A stretch of DNA of 64,000 nucleotides from Thermoclostridium stercorarium subsp. stercorarium DSM 8532 (lineage in GTDB: Bacteria > Bacillota > Clostridia > DSM-8532): contig NC_020134.1 in NCBI RefSeq assembly GCF_000331995.1, forward strand, positions 2,826,627 through 2,890,626, written 5' to 3'. A model generated the notes under the pieces. That model did not search any database and had not been told where the DNA came from. It saw only the letters and a list, made by a program, of their open reading frames with translations. The number at the start of each line of letters is the position of its first letter. Position 1 is the stretch's first letter. This document shows positions 30,529 through 38,999 of the stretch, piece after piece. The position numbers and the translations under genes were made by a program.

Positions 30529-30558
30529 TTGCGTATTTTCCTTTAATTATTATATAAT
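30529..30558 (+). promoter_or_regulatory. Promoter of the orphan HTH protein gene
   Basis: TTGCGT (30529-30534), 18 bases, TATAAT (30553-30558), about 85 bases before the ATG at 30644. Confidence 0.55.
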
Positions 30559-30643
30559 ACTATTATTATGTTTGTAAAATGTTTTCAAGTCACAGCTTAT
30601 TTCCAATTCGTCCATAATAATTCATTCTGTTTGAGGGATGATT

Positions 30644-32029
30644 ATGTTAAACCTGTTCGACATGGATACGGAACAGCTAATGGCCCTGGCCGAGTACAGA
30701 GATGTTTTGGATAAAGGTCAGCCTTTCAGGAAAAATTTCTGGCAGAATGAAAAGCAAAAAACCGGTATACGGCTTAATTGCCAGGTCATAACGAAATATT
30801 GTCTGGAATATGTCGAAGGAATAACTGTTGACAAACTTCCCGAATATAACCTGAAACAACTGAGAGAAATTTTTGTTAAAAACCGGCTTTCAGGAATGCT
30901 TCAAACTGTTTTTGACAATGACGTACTGGCCGTTCTGAAAAACGCATACCCGGAAGAATTCAAGAAAAGACAGCTTACCGAGTGGATGTGGAGCAAGCAT
31001 GGCATATGGAATAATGACAAATACGTCATAGAGGCAGTTCAGTACATGGTTCTGAAGGAAGGTATACGCCGCGTTGAGCTTATACCGGAATACGACTGGA
31101 AAAAACGTTTGCTTAAGTATGGAATATATAACGTTTTGTCAAGGTTTGACTGGTCGATATACAAGCTTTTTGACTTTGTTTACCCCGGACGTTTTCACCC
31201 CACCGATTTTAAATACAAGACAAAATGGCGGACAAATTCGGTCAAAAAAACCTATGAAAACGCCTGTAGGTTTATGGACAAGGTTTTTTCAGAAAATCAG
31301 CTTACCGATGACGACATACTGCTTTTAAACAGCAACGGTTTCAGAAAATTAGGACTTACAAGCATGCTTATAACCGTTTTTGACGGAAAACCAATGAAAG
31401 CCAAGGAATATTATTTTTATAAAACCATCGGCAACGGCGAAAATCAGAAAAAACTGGCGGGCAGAATACAGTCGGCACTTATGAAAAAAGAGGATGAAAT
31501 CATAAAAAAGCGGCTTTCCGAAGTTGCCAAAGGCAAATATATATACAACCTTTATTCAAACAACAGCGTGTACTCGTATTTGAAACGCATTGCAAAAAAA
31601 AGGAAGATGAAAATAAACCAGCTTGTTGAAAAATTCGGGTATGTATACAAAAGCTCCAGAACCGAACAGAAAGTGATAGATCCCCAGCTGATTTGGGATC
31701 TCAGAAAAAAAGGCCTGACATATATTGAAATCGCCGAACAGCTGGGAAGCAATCCCACCACCATCTCAGTGCTGTGCAAAAAATACTTCGGCGGGGATCC
31801 GTTGATTCCAAGGCCCATAGAGGATTACATCACGATACAGGAACTGATGGATCAGCATCATATTGATCACAAAACCATAATGAAACTTGTGCGTCAAAAC
31901 AATCTGGAAAACCATGTAACCATCCGGCACCGATATCTTAAAAAATCTGAGATCATACCCGTCATTGCCGAATATAAAAAACAAAACCTGCACCATCAGG
32001 CTTTACTGAACAGATACAATATCTCATGA
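30644..32029 (+). CDS. Orphan protein with C-terminal helix-turn-helix motifs
   Basis: 461 residues from the ATG at 30644, which has GAGGG six bases upstream (an in-frame ATG at 30638 has no spacing). The N-terminal half (about 1-130) has aromatic-rich helical repeats (LPEYNLKQLREIFVKN, EWMWSKHGIWNNDKY) and may belong to a DUF4046-like group, a tentative memory. Residues about 340-380 contain a clear helix-turn-helix (LRKKGLTYIEIAEQLGSNP), and about 395-440 a second possible one (ITIQELMDQHHIDHKTIMKL). It is monocistronic, basic and without membrane segments, so a DNA- or RNA-binding role is inferred. Confidence 0.7.
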   Translation: MLNLFDMDTEQLMALAEYRDVLDKGQPFRKNFWQNEKQKTGIRLNCQVITKYCLEYVEGITVDKLPEYNLKQLREIFVKNRLSGMLQTVFDNDVLAVLKNAYPEEFKKRQLTEWMWSKHGIWNNDKYVIEAVQYMVLKEGIRRVELIPEYDWKKRLLKYGIYNVLSRFDWSIYKLFDFVYPGRFHPTDFKYKTKWRTNSVKKTYENACRFMDKVFSENQLTDDDILLLNSNGFRKLGLTSMLITVFDGKPMKAKEYYFYKTIGNGENQKKLAGRIQSALMKKEDEIIKKRLSEVAKGKYIYNLYSNNSVYSYLKRIAKKRKMKINQLVEKFGYVYKSSRTEQKVIDPQLIWDLRKKGLTYIEIAEQLGSNPTTISVLCKKYFGGDPLIPRPIEDYITIQELMDQHHIDHKTIMKLVRQNNLENHVTIRHRYLKKSEIIPVIAEYKKQNLHHQALLNRYNIS

Positions 32030-32139
32030 TTTTTTCGTTAACCTTATTTAATTATTCGGTTGACATTAAAGTGACTACTGGGTACTTCAAAATTCGGGGG
32101 AAATAGGATATCATAGTAATTGTTCATCTTTTTACTGAC

Positions 32140-32191
32140 AGGTTGAACTGTAATTCCCTTGCCCCCCTACAGTTTAACCTTCTTTTTTTTT
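32140..32191 (+). terminator. Rho-independent terminator after the HTH protein gene
   Basis: Stem AGGTTGAACTGTA/TACAGTTTAACCT (one G-U pair) with a 15-base C-rich loop, followed by TCTTTTTTTTT. It lies 110 bases past the stop codon. Confidence 0.88.
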
Positions 32192-32198
32192 ATCCCGG

Positions 32199-32852
32199 TT
32201 AATCCACCAGATCATTCCTTACCGCAAAAACGGCAAGCTGAGTGCGATCCCGGGTATTTGTCTTTTCAAAAAGCTCGCTTAAAATGTTTTTCACTCTTCC
32301 TTCGCTGAGCCCCAGAACACAGCCAATCTGTTTATTGCTCCTGCCTTCGACCACAAGCCTCAATATCTCCTTTTCAATCGGGGACAGATTAATTTCGGCT
32401 TTCTCGGTTTTGCTTCCTGAAATGGACTGAGCCATTGAATCAAGCGCTTTTTTGTGGAAAACAGGATATCCTTTGTAAACGCTTTTTATTACCATTCTGA
32501 TGTGTTCCTGCCCGGAGTCCTTTAAAATATATCCTTCGGCTCCATATTTAACGGCTTCTGTGATATAGTCCTGATCCTCAAAAGTTGTGAACATTATCAC
32601 CTTAATATCGGGCATATGAGTTTTTATAAGCCTTGTGCCGTCAATTCCGCTGCATTCCGGCATCCTTACATCCATGATGACTATATCGGGCTTGAATTCC
32701 CGGCATAATTCAAAGGCTTCCAGGCCGTTTGACGCAGAAGCCACAACTGTAATTTCCGGATCCTGTGACAGAAGCTCCTTCATGGATTCCCTGAAAACAA
32801 AGCTGTCATCTGCAATTATAACCCTTACTTGATCCTGACCCGTTTCAAACAC
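32199..32852 (-). CDS. NarL/FixJ-type response regulator
   Basis: 217 residues: receiver domain with the acidic pair ADDSF, phosphoacceptor in DIVIMDVRMPECSG (Asp about 59) and Lys in YILKDSG, then a LuxR-type helix-turn-helix in the last 65 residues (LSPIEKEILRLVVEGRSNKQIG, LSEGRVKNILSELFEKT). The start is a GTG right after CAGGGG. It is 13 bases downstream of its partner histidine kinase. Target genes are not evident. Confidence 0.92.
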   Translation of the reverse strand: MFETGQDQVRVIIADDSFVFRESMKELLSQDPEITVVASASNGLEAFELCREFKPDIVIMDVRMPECSGIDGTRLIKTHMPDIKVIMFTTFEDQDYITEAVKYGAEGYILKDSGQEHIRMVIKSVYKGYPVFHKKALDSMAQSISGSKTEKAEINLSPIEKEILRLVVEGRSNKQIGCVLGLSEGRVKNILSELFEKTNTRDRTQLAVFAVRNDLVD

Positions 32853-32865
32853 CCCCTGAAAGATA

Positions 32866-34614
32866 TCACACAGGTATATAGGCTATAACACTAAACCCGT
32901 TTTCGCCGTCGGAACCAAAGGAAATGGTTCCGCCGAACCTGGCAACCCGCTCTTCCATTCCCGTCAGGCCATAACCTTTAACTATTTCACTGCATCCCTT
33001 TCCGTCGTCAATAATATAGAGTTTTATTCCGCCTGAATTCGATTTAATGATAATATTCACCGTTTTTGCATGTCCATGGCGGATTGCATTTGTGACCGAC
33101 TCCTGGCAAATCCGGTATATGGCCATGGCTCTGGCGGTATCAATCTCCGATAAGCTTTCGTCTATTGAAACATCAATTTTTACTCCTGAAGCAATATGGT
33201 CATTGGACAGGTCTTTCAGCCATTCGTCAAGCCCGGTATTTTTAAATGAGCCCGCATACTGCCCCTTAAGATAATTACGGATATCGTTCAAGGCTTCTTT
33301 TGAAATCTCTATGCTTTTATCAATCATTTTCTTTAATTCTTCCTGCTCATCCTGAAGTTTCGACCTTATGTTTTCGGCCATTGCAATCAGCAGAGTAAGT
33401 GTATGTCCAACGGTATCATGCACCTCGCGCCCCATCCGGTTTCTCTCCCTCGCCACCGCCAGTTCTTCCGCCGTGCGGGAATACTGTTCCAGCCGGTGAT
33501 TTGCCTCACTAAGCATTTTGTTTACCTGCAAAAGCCTTTCGTTTACATGTGTCAGCAGTATGTTTTTGTTTTTTATTTCATTCAGCAGTTTATGCTCCTC
33601 GCTGCGGTCCTCAAAAATGACAATCTTGCCGTTGAAAGACTGGTTGAACCCCCTGAGAACTCCGATTTCGACTGAAACATTAACACCTGCTATTTCCAGA
33701 TTTCCTTTTACGGGACATGCTTCCGCCGGCAGCTCAATGGCATCGGCGACCTTGTCCCTCATTTCTCCGTCAGCACTGTTTCTTATGTATTCCGACAGTT
33801 TCACAGCCGAATCATAAATATTCAGCTTCAGTTCGGGCATTATCCAGTTTACCGCATCGTTAAGCCCCACTATAGTGTTTTCATTGTCAATAATGACTAT
33901 CCCGTCCGACATGTTTTCAATAAAATGCCTTGCCGCAACGGGAATCAGGTTAAGGAATTTTTTCTGGTAAACAACCACACCCGTAATGACAAGAGTCACC
34001 AGCAAAAGCTGGGCGGTCACGTCAAAGCCCCGGATGGGCAATACGTCTGCGAGCATAAGAATATTGGCGGTGAGAGGAATAAAAAGCGACAAGGCGAATA
34101 AAACCTTTTTATCAAGTGACTTTTCAACCTTTCTCAGTCTGTTTATCAGAACAACCGTGCCGGTAATAATGCAGAAATACGACTCAACGGTATGAATCCA
34201 GAACACAGGCCCCCTGACCATCCTAATCCCAAATATAACTTCCTTATAGAACAGGCGGTGAAACTCATTGGTCAGAAGAAAGGCATAACATACAGCAGGA
34301 AACAGAATTATTATGTATTTGTACAACCTGTGCTTTACAATTTTTTTATTTGCTATTGTCAGGCAGAAATTCAGCCAGCTTACGCCTATATAGACCACCG
34401 GCACAAATTTGATTTTAAGCGCCAGCATTTCCTGTTTCAGGTTTTCGGACATCAGAAGCATAATTTCAGCAATGTTCCAGAAAAGAAGCAAGCCAATACA
34501 CAGCATGTAACTGTAGGTTGTTTTGCACCGCCTTCCGTTGGCAAACAGGTAAGCCAGAATCATGCCGGCCAGCACGGCGCATATTACCTGTATTAAAACG
34601 CCTGCCTTGTTCAT
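32866..34614 (-). CDS. Membrane sensor histidine kinase with 7TM N-terminus and PAS domain
   Basis: About 582 residues. The first 220 form seven hydrophobic segments of the 7TM histidine kinase N-terminal type (VLIQVICAVLAGMILAYLFA and following). A PAS-like domain follows (MSDGIVIIDNENTIVGLNDA), then a dimerisation box of the HisKA_3 class (REVHDTVGHTLTLLIAM) and an ATPase domain with IYRICQESVTNAIRHG and DDGKGC. The ATG at 34614 has AAAGGGG seven bases upstream; an ATG two codons earlier is too close. The signal is unknown. Confidence 0.92.
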   Translation of the reverse strand: MNKAGVLIQVICAVLAGMILAYLFANGRRCKTTYSYMLCIGLLLFWNIAEIMLLMSENLKQEMLALKIKFVPVVYIGVSWLNFCLTIANKKIVKHRLYKYIIILFPAVCYAFLLTNEFHRLFYKEVIFGIRMVRGPVFWIHTVESYFCIITGTVVLINRLRKVEKSLDKKVLFALSLFIPLTANILMLADVLPIRGFDVTAQLLLVTLVITGVVVYQKKFLNLIPVAARHFIENMSDGIVIIDNENTIVGLNDAVNWIMPELKLNIYDSAVKLSEYIRNSADGEMRDKVADAIELPAEACPVKGNLEIAGVNVSVEIGVLRGFNQSFNGKIVIFEDRSEEHKLLNEIKNKNILLTHVNERLLQVNKMLSEANHRLEQYSRTAEELAVARERNRMGREVHDTVGHTLTLLIAMAENIRSKLQDEQEELKKMIDKSIEISKEALNDIRNYLKGQYAGSFKNTGLDEWLKDLSNDHIASGVKIDVSIDESLSEIDTARAMAIYRICQESVTNAIRHGHAKTVNIIIKSNSGGIKLYIIDDGKGCSEIVKGYGLTGMEERVARFGGTISFGSDGENGFSVIAYIPV

Positions 34615-34722
34615 AAGCATGCCCCTTTAATTCTCTGTATTTCCCACCGTTTTCAGCAAAAGTATATTTTAGCAAACTTTCTGACGTATACAAAATGGTT
34701 TGCTGTAACCGACAGCAAAAAT

Positions 34723-35325
34723 TCACAAAATTTTAAGTTCTTCCAACTTCTGTCTGAGCCTCTGCGGTTCGGTGTACACAATTCCTGTTATGCCCAGCTC
34801 TTCGGCAGCTGAAACATTTATTTGAGTATCGTCTATAAAAATACATTCCGACGGAGCAAGCAAAAACTTATTAAGCATCGTGAGAAATATTTCCCGTTCG
34901 GGTTTCAGAAGTCCGTAATGCGATGATATGAAGATCCCGTCGAATAATTTAAAAAAGTCATATTTTTTAGAAACCCTGTCATATGCCTCCCTGTGAAAAT
35001 TGGACAGCAGAAACAGCTTGAAACCTTTAAGTCTCAGCTCTTTCAGAATTGCTATATTATCTTCAATCGGAGCCATTATTTCCACCCAGTTATCCATAAG
35101 AAAATCAATATCTTCAGCGTAATTGGCAAATTCAGATGCCATTACCCGCTTCGCCTTTTCATAATCAATCGTTCCCCTGTCCAGGTCAAGCCAGGTTTTG
35201 CTGCCAAATACCGCATTATAAAGTATTCTGGCTTTTTCCCCGTTTCCGTAAAGTTTGTTCAGGTACTCCACCGGTTCAAAAGTCAACAGTACCCGTCCCA
35301 AATCAAAAATTACCGATTTTATCAT
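34723..35325 (-). CDS. HAD-superfamily phosphatase (YihX-like)
   Basis: 200 residues. Motif I is KSVIFDLGRVLL, as in the YihX/epoxide-hydrolase-like HAD-IA subgroup; motif II is LFLLSNFHR, motif III has the Lys of GLLKPEREIF, and motif IV is CIFIDDTQINV. These enzymes hydrolyse sugar phosphates such as glucose 1-phosphate in the cytoplasm. It is monocistronic, divergent from the motor operon. Confidence 0.88.
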   Translation of the reverse strand: MIKSVIFDLGRVLLTFEPVEYLNKLYGNGEKARILYNAVFGSKTWLDLDRGTIDYEKAKRVMASEFANYAEDIDFLMDNWVEIMAPIEDNIAILKELRLKGFKLFLLSNFHREAYDRVSKKYDFFKLFDGIFISSHYGLLKPEREIFLTMLNKFLLAPSECIFIDDTQINVSAAEELGITGIVYTEPQRLRQKLEELKIL

Positions 35326-35492
35326 TATTTCTCCCCGCTTTTTAATTTTTTTGATATTGTAACATATTTTTACCGAATTCTACGCACCAGGAACCTCTTT
35401 ATGTAAAATTTCGTCTTAAACTGCAGATAAAAAAAGTGGCTCAAGTGGCATATTTTAATTCATTTGTAAACGTGATCGTATGAGAAATATGT

Positions 35493-35498
35493 TATACT
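35493..35498 (+). promoter_or_regulatory. Extended -10 promoter of the motor operon
   Basis: TATACT at 35493-35498 preceded by TGT gives the extended motif TGnTATACT. No good -35 box is present. It lies about 80 bases before the GTG start of the ZorA/MotA-like gene. Confidence 0.5.
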
Positions 35499-35576
35499 TA
35501 TGCTATTAAAAAACTCCGCATTGAAGCCATGCACAATACAGGTTATGAAAAATTGGTCCGAAAGGTGTGAAGGAAA

Positions 35577-37046
35577 GTGTTCGATACCTTAATAAACATC
35601 TATGAGCAGGTACAGGGTTTTGGTTTTTACATAATAGTTACAACTTTTTTAATATTTGTAGTGGCTTTTATCGCAAATCTGGTGATCCGCAGAAAGTATC
35701 TTGTCATCCTTGATGACTTGCTCGACTGGCACAGAAAAAAAGAGGCAGTTTTTCGTACGGACGTACTGAACAAGATTGTTGAGGAATACAAAACAACAGC
35801 AAAGGAAAGCTACAGCGAGGTAAACACCCAGGCAATAATCGAAAAGAATTTCAACCTGCATTTAAGAGGACTTGCATTGGGCGAACGGTTCATAAAAAAT
35901 ACAAACACCCTTCTTATAACACTGGGATTATTTGGAACCTTTGTTGGTTTGACCACGGCTGTCGCAGAACTTGCCGGGATATTTACAAATCTGGATTTTA
36001 CCGAACTTATAGAAAATTCAGGTATACAGAAACTTATAAGCCATCTTATCGGCTCTCTTGAGGGAATGTCAACGGCCTTTGTTACAAGCCTTGTAGGTGT
36101 GGGCTGTTCAATTATACTCACCATACTTCTTACAATATTCAGCGCCGAAGAAGCCCGGGAAAACCTGATGGTACATATTGAGGAATACCTCGACAACACT
36201 GTGGCAATGGTTGTGTCTCAGGATAAGGAAACCGAATATACCATGATGAACAACATTTTAAGGGAAACCTTCATGGAGTTCGGTGATAAAATTCAGGCTT
36301 CGCTGAAGGAAACCGTTGAGCAATTCGGTGAAAAACTCACCAATGTGGTCATGGACGTTAACGTCTCCAGCCAGACCCTTGATGCAACGGTTGAGAAATT
36401 CGACAAATCCCTTGCCAACTTTGCTTCAAATATGAAAGACCTTAATGAATTCAACGTCAATATGCGCAATAACATTGAAAGAATGGACGTAAATTTCATA
36501 AAAGTGGCTGAAGCTCTTACAAAGGCCTCAGACATTGTCGTGGCGAACTATAACAGCATTGAGAACTTCTCAAAGAACATCCGAGAAGCGGCCGACGAGA
36601 TGACGTCATACAACCGCCAGCTTGTCAGCGATATCAGCAAGCTCGTAAGTGAAATATCCTCCACTGTACAGGTCGTGGAAAAGCTTGCCGGTGCGATGGA
36701 CACCAACATGCAGCAGCATACAAGGGACTTGGAAATTTACCAGGAACATTTCACAAAAGTGATGACAAAAATAAACGACGAACTGAAGGATTTCGGAAAC
36801 CTTGCCGCAAATTCCTTTGCCGAAACTTTGAATAATGCAGGTACCGAATTAAGCAAACAGATAAAGTCTTCTGTTGAGGAAAGTCTAAACGGCATACTGC
36901 AGCTTCTGGAACAGTTCCGTGAAAATCAGATACATTTCGCAAAAACCATAGCATCCCTTCCCGAACAGGTACTGACATATAATCAGGTTGCCGCTGCAAG
37001 GATAGACCGTCAGCTTGCCGAAATCAGGGAAATGGCAGCCAAATAA
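35577..37046 (+). CDS. ZorA/MotA/ExbB-like stator subunit with long cytoplasmic helical tail
   Basis: 489 residues. Three membrane segments (about 16-37, 111-134, 163-188) frame a cytoplasmic loop; TM2 holds LGLFGTFVGLTTAV and TM3 GMSTAFVTSLVGVGCS, the MotA/TolQ/ExbB ion-channel pattern. Residues about 190-489 form a long, almost uninterrupted helical tail rich in heptad-like hydrophobics, as in ZorA of the Zorya anti-phage system. By family knowledge five such subunits surround two MotB-like chains and rotate with ion flow. GTG start with AAGGAAA directly upstream. The MotB-like gene follows 24 bases later. Confidence 0.85.
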   Translation: MFDTLINIYEQVQGFGFYIIVTTFLIFVVAFIANLVIRRKYLVILDDLLDWHRKKEAVFRTDVLNKIVEEYKTTAKESYSEVNTQAIIEKNFNLHLRGLALGERFIKNTNTLLITLGLFGTFVGLTTAVAELAGIFTNLDFTELIENSGIQKLISHLIGSLEGMSTAFVTSLVGVGCSIILTILLTIFSAEEARENLMVHIEEYLDNTVAMVVSQDKETEYTMMNNILRETFMEFGDKIQASLKETVEQFGEKLTNVVMDVNVSSQTLDATVEKFDKSLANFASNMKDLNEFNVNMRNNIERMDVNFIKVAEALTKASDIVVANYNSIENFSKNIREAADEMTSYNRQLVSDISKLVSEISSTVQVVEKLAGAMDTNMQQHTRDLEIYQEHFTKVMTKINDELKDFGNLAANSFAETLNNAGTELSKQIKSSVEESLNGILQLLEQFRENQIHFAKTIASLPEQVLTYNQVAAARIDRQLAEIREMAAK

Positions 37047-37070
37047 TAAAAACAGGGGGGACTTACTTTT

Positions 37071-38021
37071 ATGAAGGTACGGAACCGAAATTTCAGAAAG
37101 CCTGAAGCTGCCCAGCATTTCTGGCCCTCATTTACCGATGTAATGTCCACAATAGTGCTGGTACTGTTTTTCCTTGTTTTTTTAGCCTATTTCCAGCAGA
37201 CGTTCGCCGTTTCGGTCTGGACCGAAAGACTGAACCGGACCAAGGCCGATCTTTCGGCTGCCGAGGAGACATTGGAACTCAAAAAGAAGGAAATAACCGA
37301 TAAGGAGAACGCGCTCAGGCTGCTCCAGGACGAAGCTGAAAGGCTCAGGGCCGAAGTGGAACAGGGAAAACGCGAACTGACGCTTTCCCTTGAAAAATTG
37401 CAGGAACAGGAAAGGATAATAGCTCAAAGCAACAAAGAACTGGGAGAGTTGAGGGGAAAACTTCAGAGTATTTCTGTTTTAAGGCTGAATATTCTTGAGG
37501 AGGTAAAAAAATCCATTGAAGACGAAATAGGAACATCCACCACTCCCGACGGCGAGCCGCTTGTATCCATTGACAACAATGCAAACCTTATTATTAACAA
37601 CCGTCTTCTTTTCGCCAAAAACTCGGCTGAAATATCCACCGAGGGTCAGGCATTGTTAAGCCGTTTCGCCGTGGCATTTGAAAGAATACTCGATGACGAA
37701 AACATACGGGATTATATTGACGCAATTAACATTCAGGGGCATGCCGATATTGACGGGTCATACCAGAGAAATTACGAGCTTTCATGCCAGCGGGCATATG
37801 CCGTAATAAACACGATGTTTGCAAAAAACCCCAGCCTTGAGAAAAAGTACGGGGCGTATTTTGCAGCAACGGGTTTTTCGGAATTCCGGCCAATAGATCC
37901 CGGTACAACCGAAGCCGCTAAATCAAAAAACCGCCGTATTCAAATTTCTATAACAATCAAGGACACCCAGGTACAAAAAATAATTCAGGAATATCTTGAA
38001 GAATCCAAAATAGGCAATTAA
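37071..38021 (+). CDS. ZorB/MotB-like stator subunit with OmpA-type peptidoglycan-binding domain
   Basis: 316 residues. A single membrane segment (about 21-42) starts FWPSFTDVMSTIVLVLF, with Asp23 placed like the ion-carrying Asp of MotB/ZorB. Residues about 50-150 are a charged coiled coil (ELKKKEITDKENALRLLQDE). The C-terminal OmpA-like domain (about 165-298) keeps the peptidoglycan-binding pattern: GHADIDG, NYELSCQRA and KNRRIQI. It should anchor the stator in the cell wall. AGGGGGG lies 10 bases before the ATG. The extracytoplasmic coiled coil is longer than the linker I expect in ZorB or MotB. Confidence 0.87.
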   Translation: MKVRNRNFRKPEAAQHFWPSFTDVMSTIVLVLFFLVFLAYFQQTFAVSVWTERLNRTKADLSAAEETLELKKKEITDKENALRLLQDEAERLRAEVEQGKRELTLSLEKLQEQERIIAQSNKELGELRGKLQSISVLRLNILEEVKKSIEDEIGTSTTPDGEPLVSIDNNANLIINNRLLFAKNSAEISTEGQALLSRFAVAFERILDDENIRDYIDAINIQGHADIDGSYQRNYELSCQRAYAVINTMFAKNPSLEKKYGAYFAATGFSEFRPIDPGTTEAAKSKNRRIQISITIKDTQVQKIIQEYLEESKIGN

Positions 38022-38045
38022 TAAACATTTTCCGGGGGATATCAG

Positions 38046-38996
38046 ATGGATCAGAAACTGCTTCTGGACATTCGTATTTTAAAATTCCAGGATTATATAC
38101 GAAGAAAGCCTGAACGGCCTTTTGGTTATTACGGTCTTGGAGTTCAATACCTCCTTTCGGGTACGCCCCGTTTAGCGGATAAAATGTTCATGCAGGCCTT
38201 GAAAAAAAACCCTTCCTACGCTCCCGCAAAGCTGGGCAAACTTGAGGTATTGCTTGCTGAAAACAAATTTATCGCAGCCGCGCAGTATTACCGGAAAAAC
38301 AGTGATCTCTTCATGAGGAAAAAAATATATGCAAAGCGAATACAAAAAACCGTCAGCGGTATATATTCCCTTCAGAGTTTTTCGGCTTACTGCAGGAATT
38401 TCCGTTCCCTTTTCGTCTTTGACGAAAAAATAGGAGCACTTCAGAAAATATCCGGTGCCGACAAGCAAAACCCGGTGGCCGACATTCTGCTTTCCATGTA
38501 TTTTCTGAAAAAGGGAAGGAACGACGAGAAAGCTCTTACGCTCTTTAACATATGCGTAGGTCTTGCAGGCATTAATGACAGATTAAGATGGGATCTCATT
38601 CAGGCACTTTCTAAAAAAGAGCCTTCGGTAGCGAGAGACATCAGACTTGCAGGCCTTTTCACCGCAATACCCGAAAATGCCTTTGGAACCGATTATGCAA
38701 ATCTTCTTATTTCGTGTTTTATGGCTCAAAAGGATATAGACAAGGTAAACCATGCGCTTTCAGAATTTGCAAAAAGAAACATGACCCCAAGCAAAAAAGT
38801 TATGTGGGAATATATAAATTTCTGCAACAGCAATAATCTCTGGAATTCAACACTGGCATCATTCTGCAAATATCTTATAGAAAGCGGGTGGATTAACGGT
38901 TTGCTTGCCCGAACGGCAATTCAGCTTAAAAGCAAAGGCATTATTGATGAAAAGGACAGGATGTTTAAAATCCTGTCCCTGTACGGATATACTTAA
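38046..38996 (+). CDS. TPR-like protein, third gene of the motor operon
   Basis: 316 residues, soluble, without signal peptide. The first 90 residues fit tetratricopeptide helices (PFGYYGLGVQYLLSGTPRLA, ADKMFMQALKKNPSYAPAKL, AENKFIAAAQYYRKNSDLF), and the rest remains alpha-helical with weaker repeats. It follows the ZorB-like gene by 24 bases with GGGGG before the ATG, so it belongs to the operon. It probably binds the cytoplasmic tail of the stator or a client protein; that is inference. No nuclease, helicase or kinase motif is seen. Confidence 0.75.
   Translation: MDQKLLLDIRILKFQDYIRRKPERPFGYYGLGVQYLLSGTPRLADKMFMQALKKNPSYAPAKLGKLEVLLAENKFIAAAQYYRKNSDLFMRKKIYAKRIQKTVSGIYSLQSFSAYCRNFRSLFVFDEKIGALQKISGADKQNPVADILLSMYFLKKGRNDEKALTLFNICVGLAGINDRLRWDLIQALSKKEPSVARDIRLAGLFTAIPENAFGTDYANLLISCFMAQKDIDKVNHALSEFAKRNMTPSKKVMWEYINFCNSNNLWNSTLASFCKYLIESGWINGLLARTAIQLKSKGIIDEKDRMFKILSLYGYT
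38948..38978 (-). terminator. Minus-strand terminator inside the end of the TPR gene
   Basis: A perfect 9-bp hairpin GGACAGGAT/ATCCTGTCC (38954-38962 and 38970-38978) is followed on the minus strand by TTTTCATC. It would end the convergent peptidase transcript about 20 bases past its stop. On the plus strand no T-run follows. The two stop codons are only three bases apart. Confidence 0.6.
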
Positions 38997-38999
38997 ATT

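Noticed and set aside
35577-38021. Flagellar MotAB
   Set aside because: No flagellar genes are present, and the 300-residue cytoplasmic tail of the first protein does not fit MotA; the ZorAB type fits better.
35577-38996. A complete Zorya defence system
   Set aside because: No ZorC, ZorD, ZorE or other nuclease or helicase gene is adjacent, and the third gene is TPR-like.
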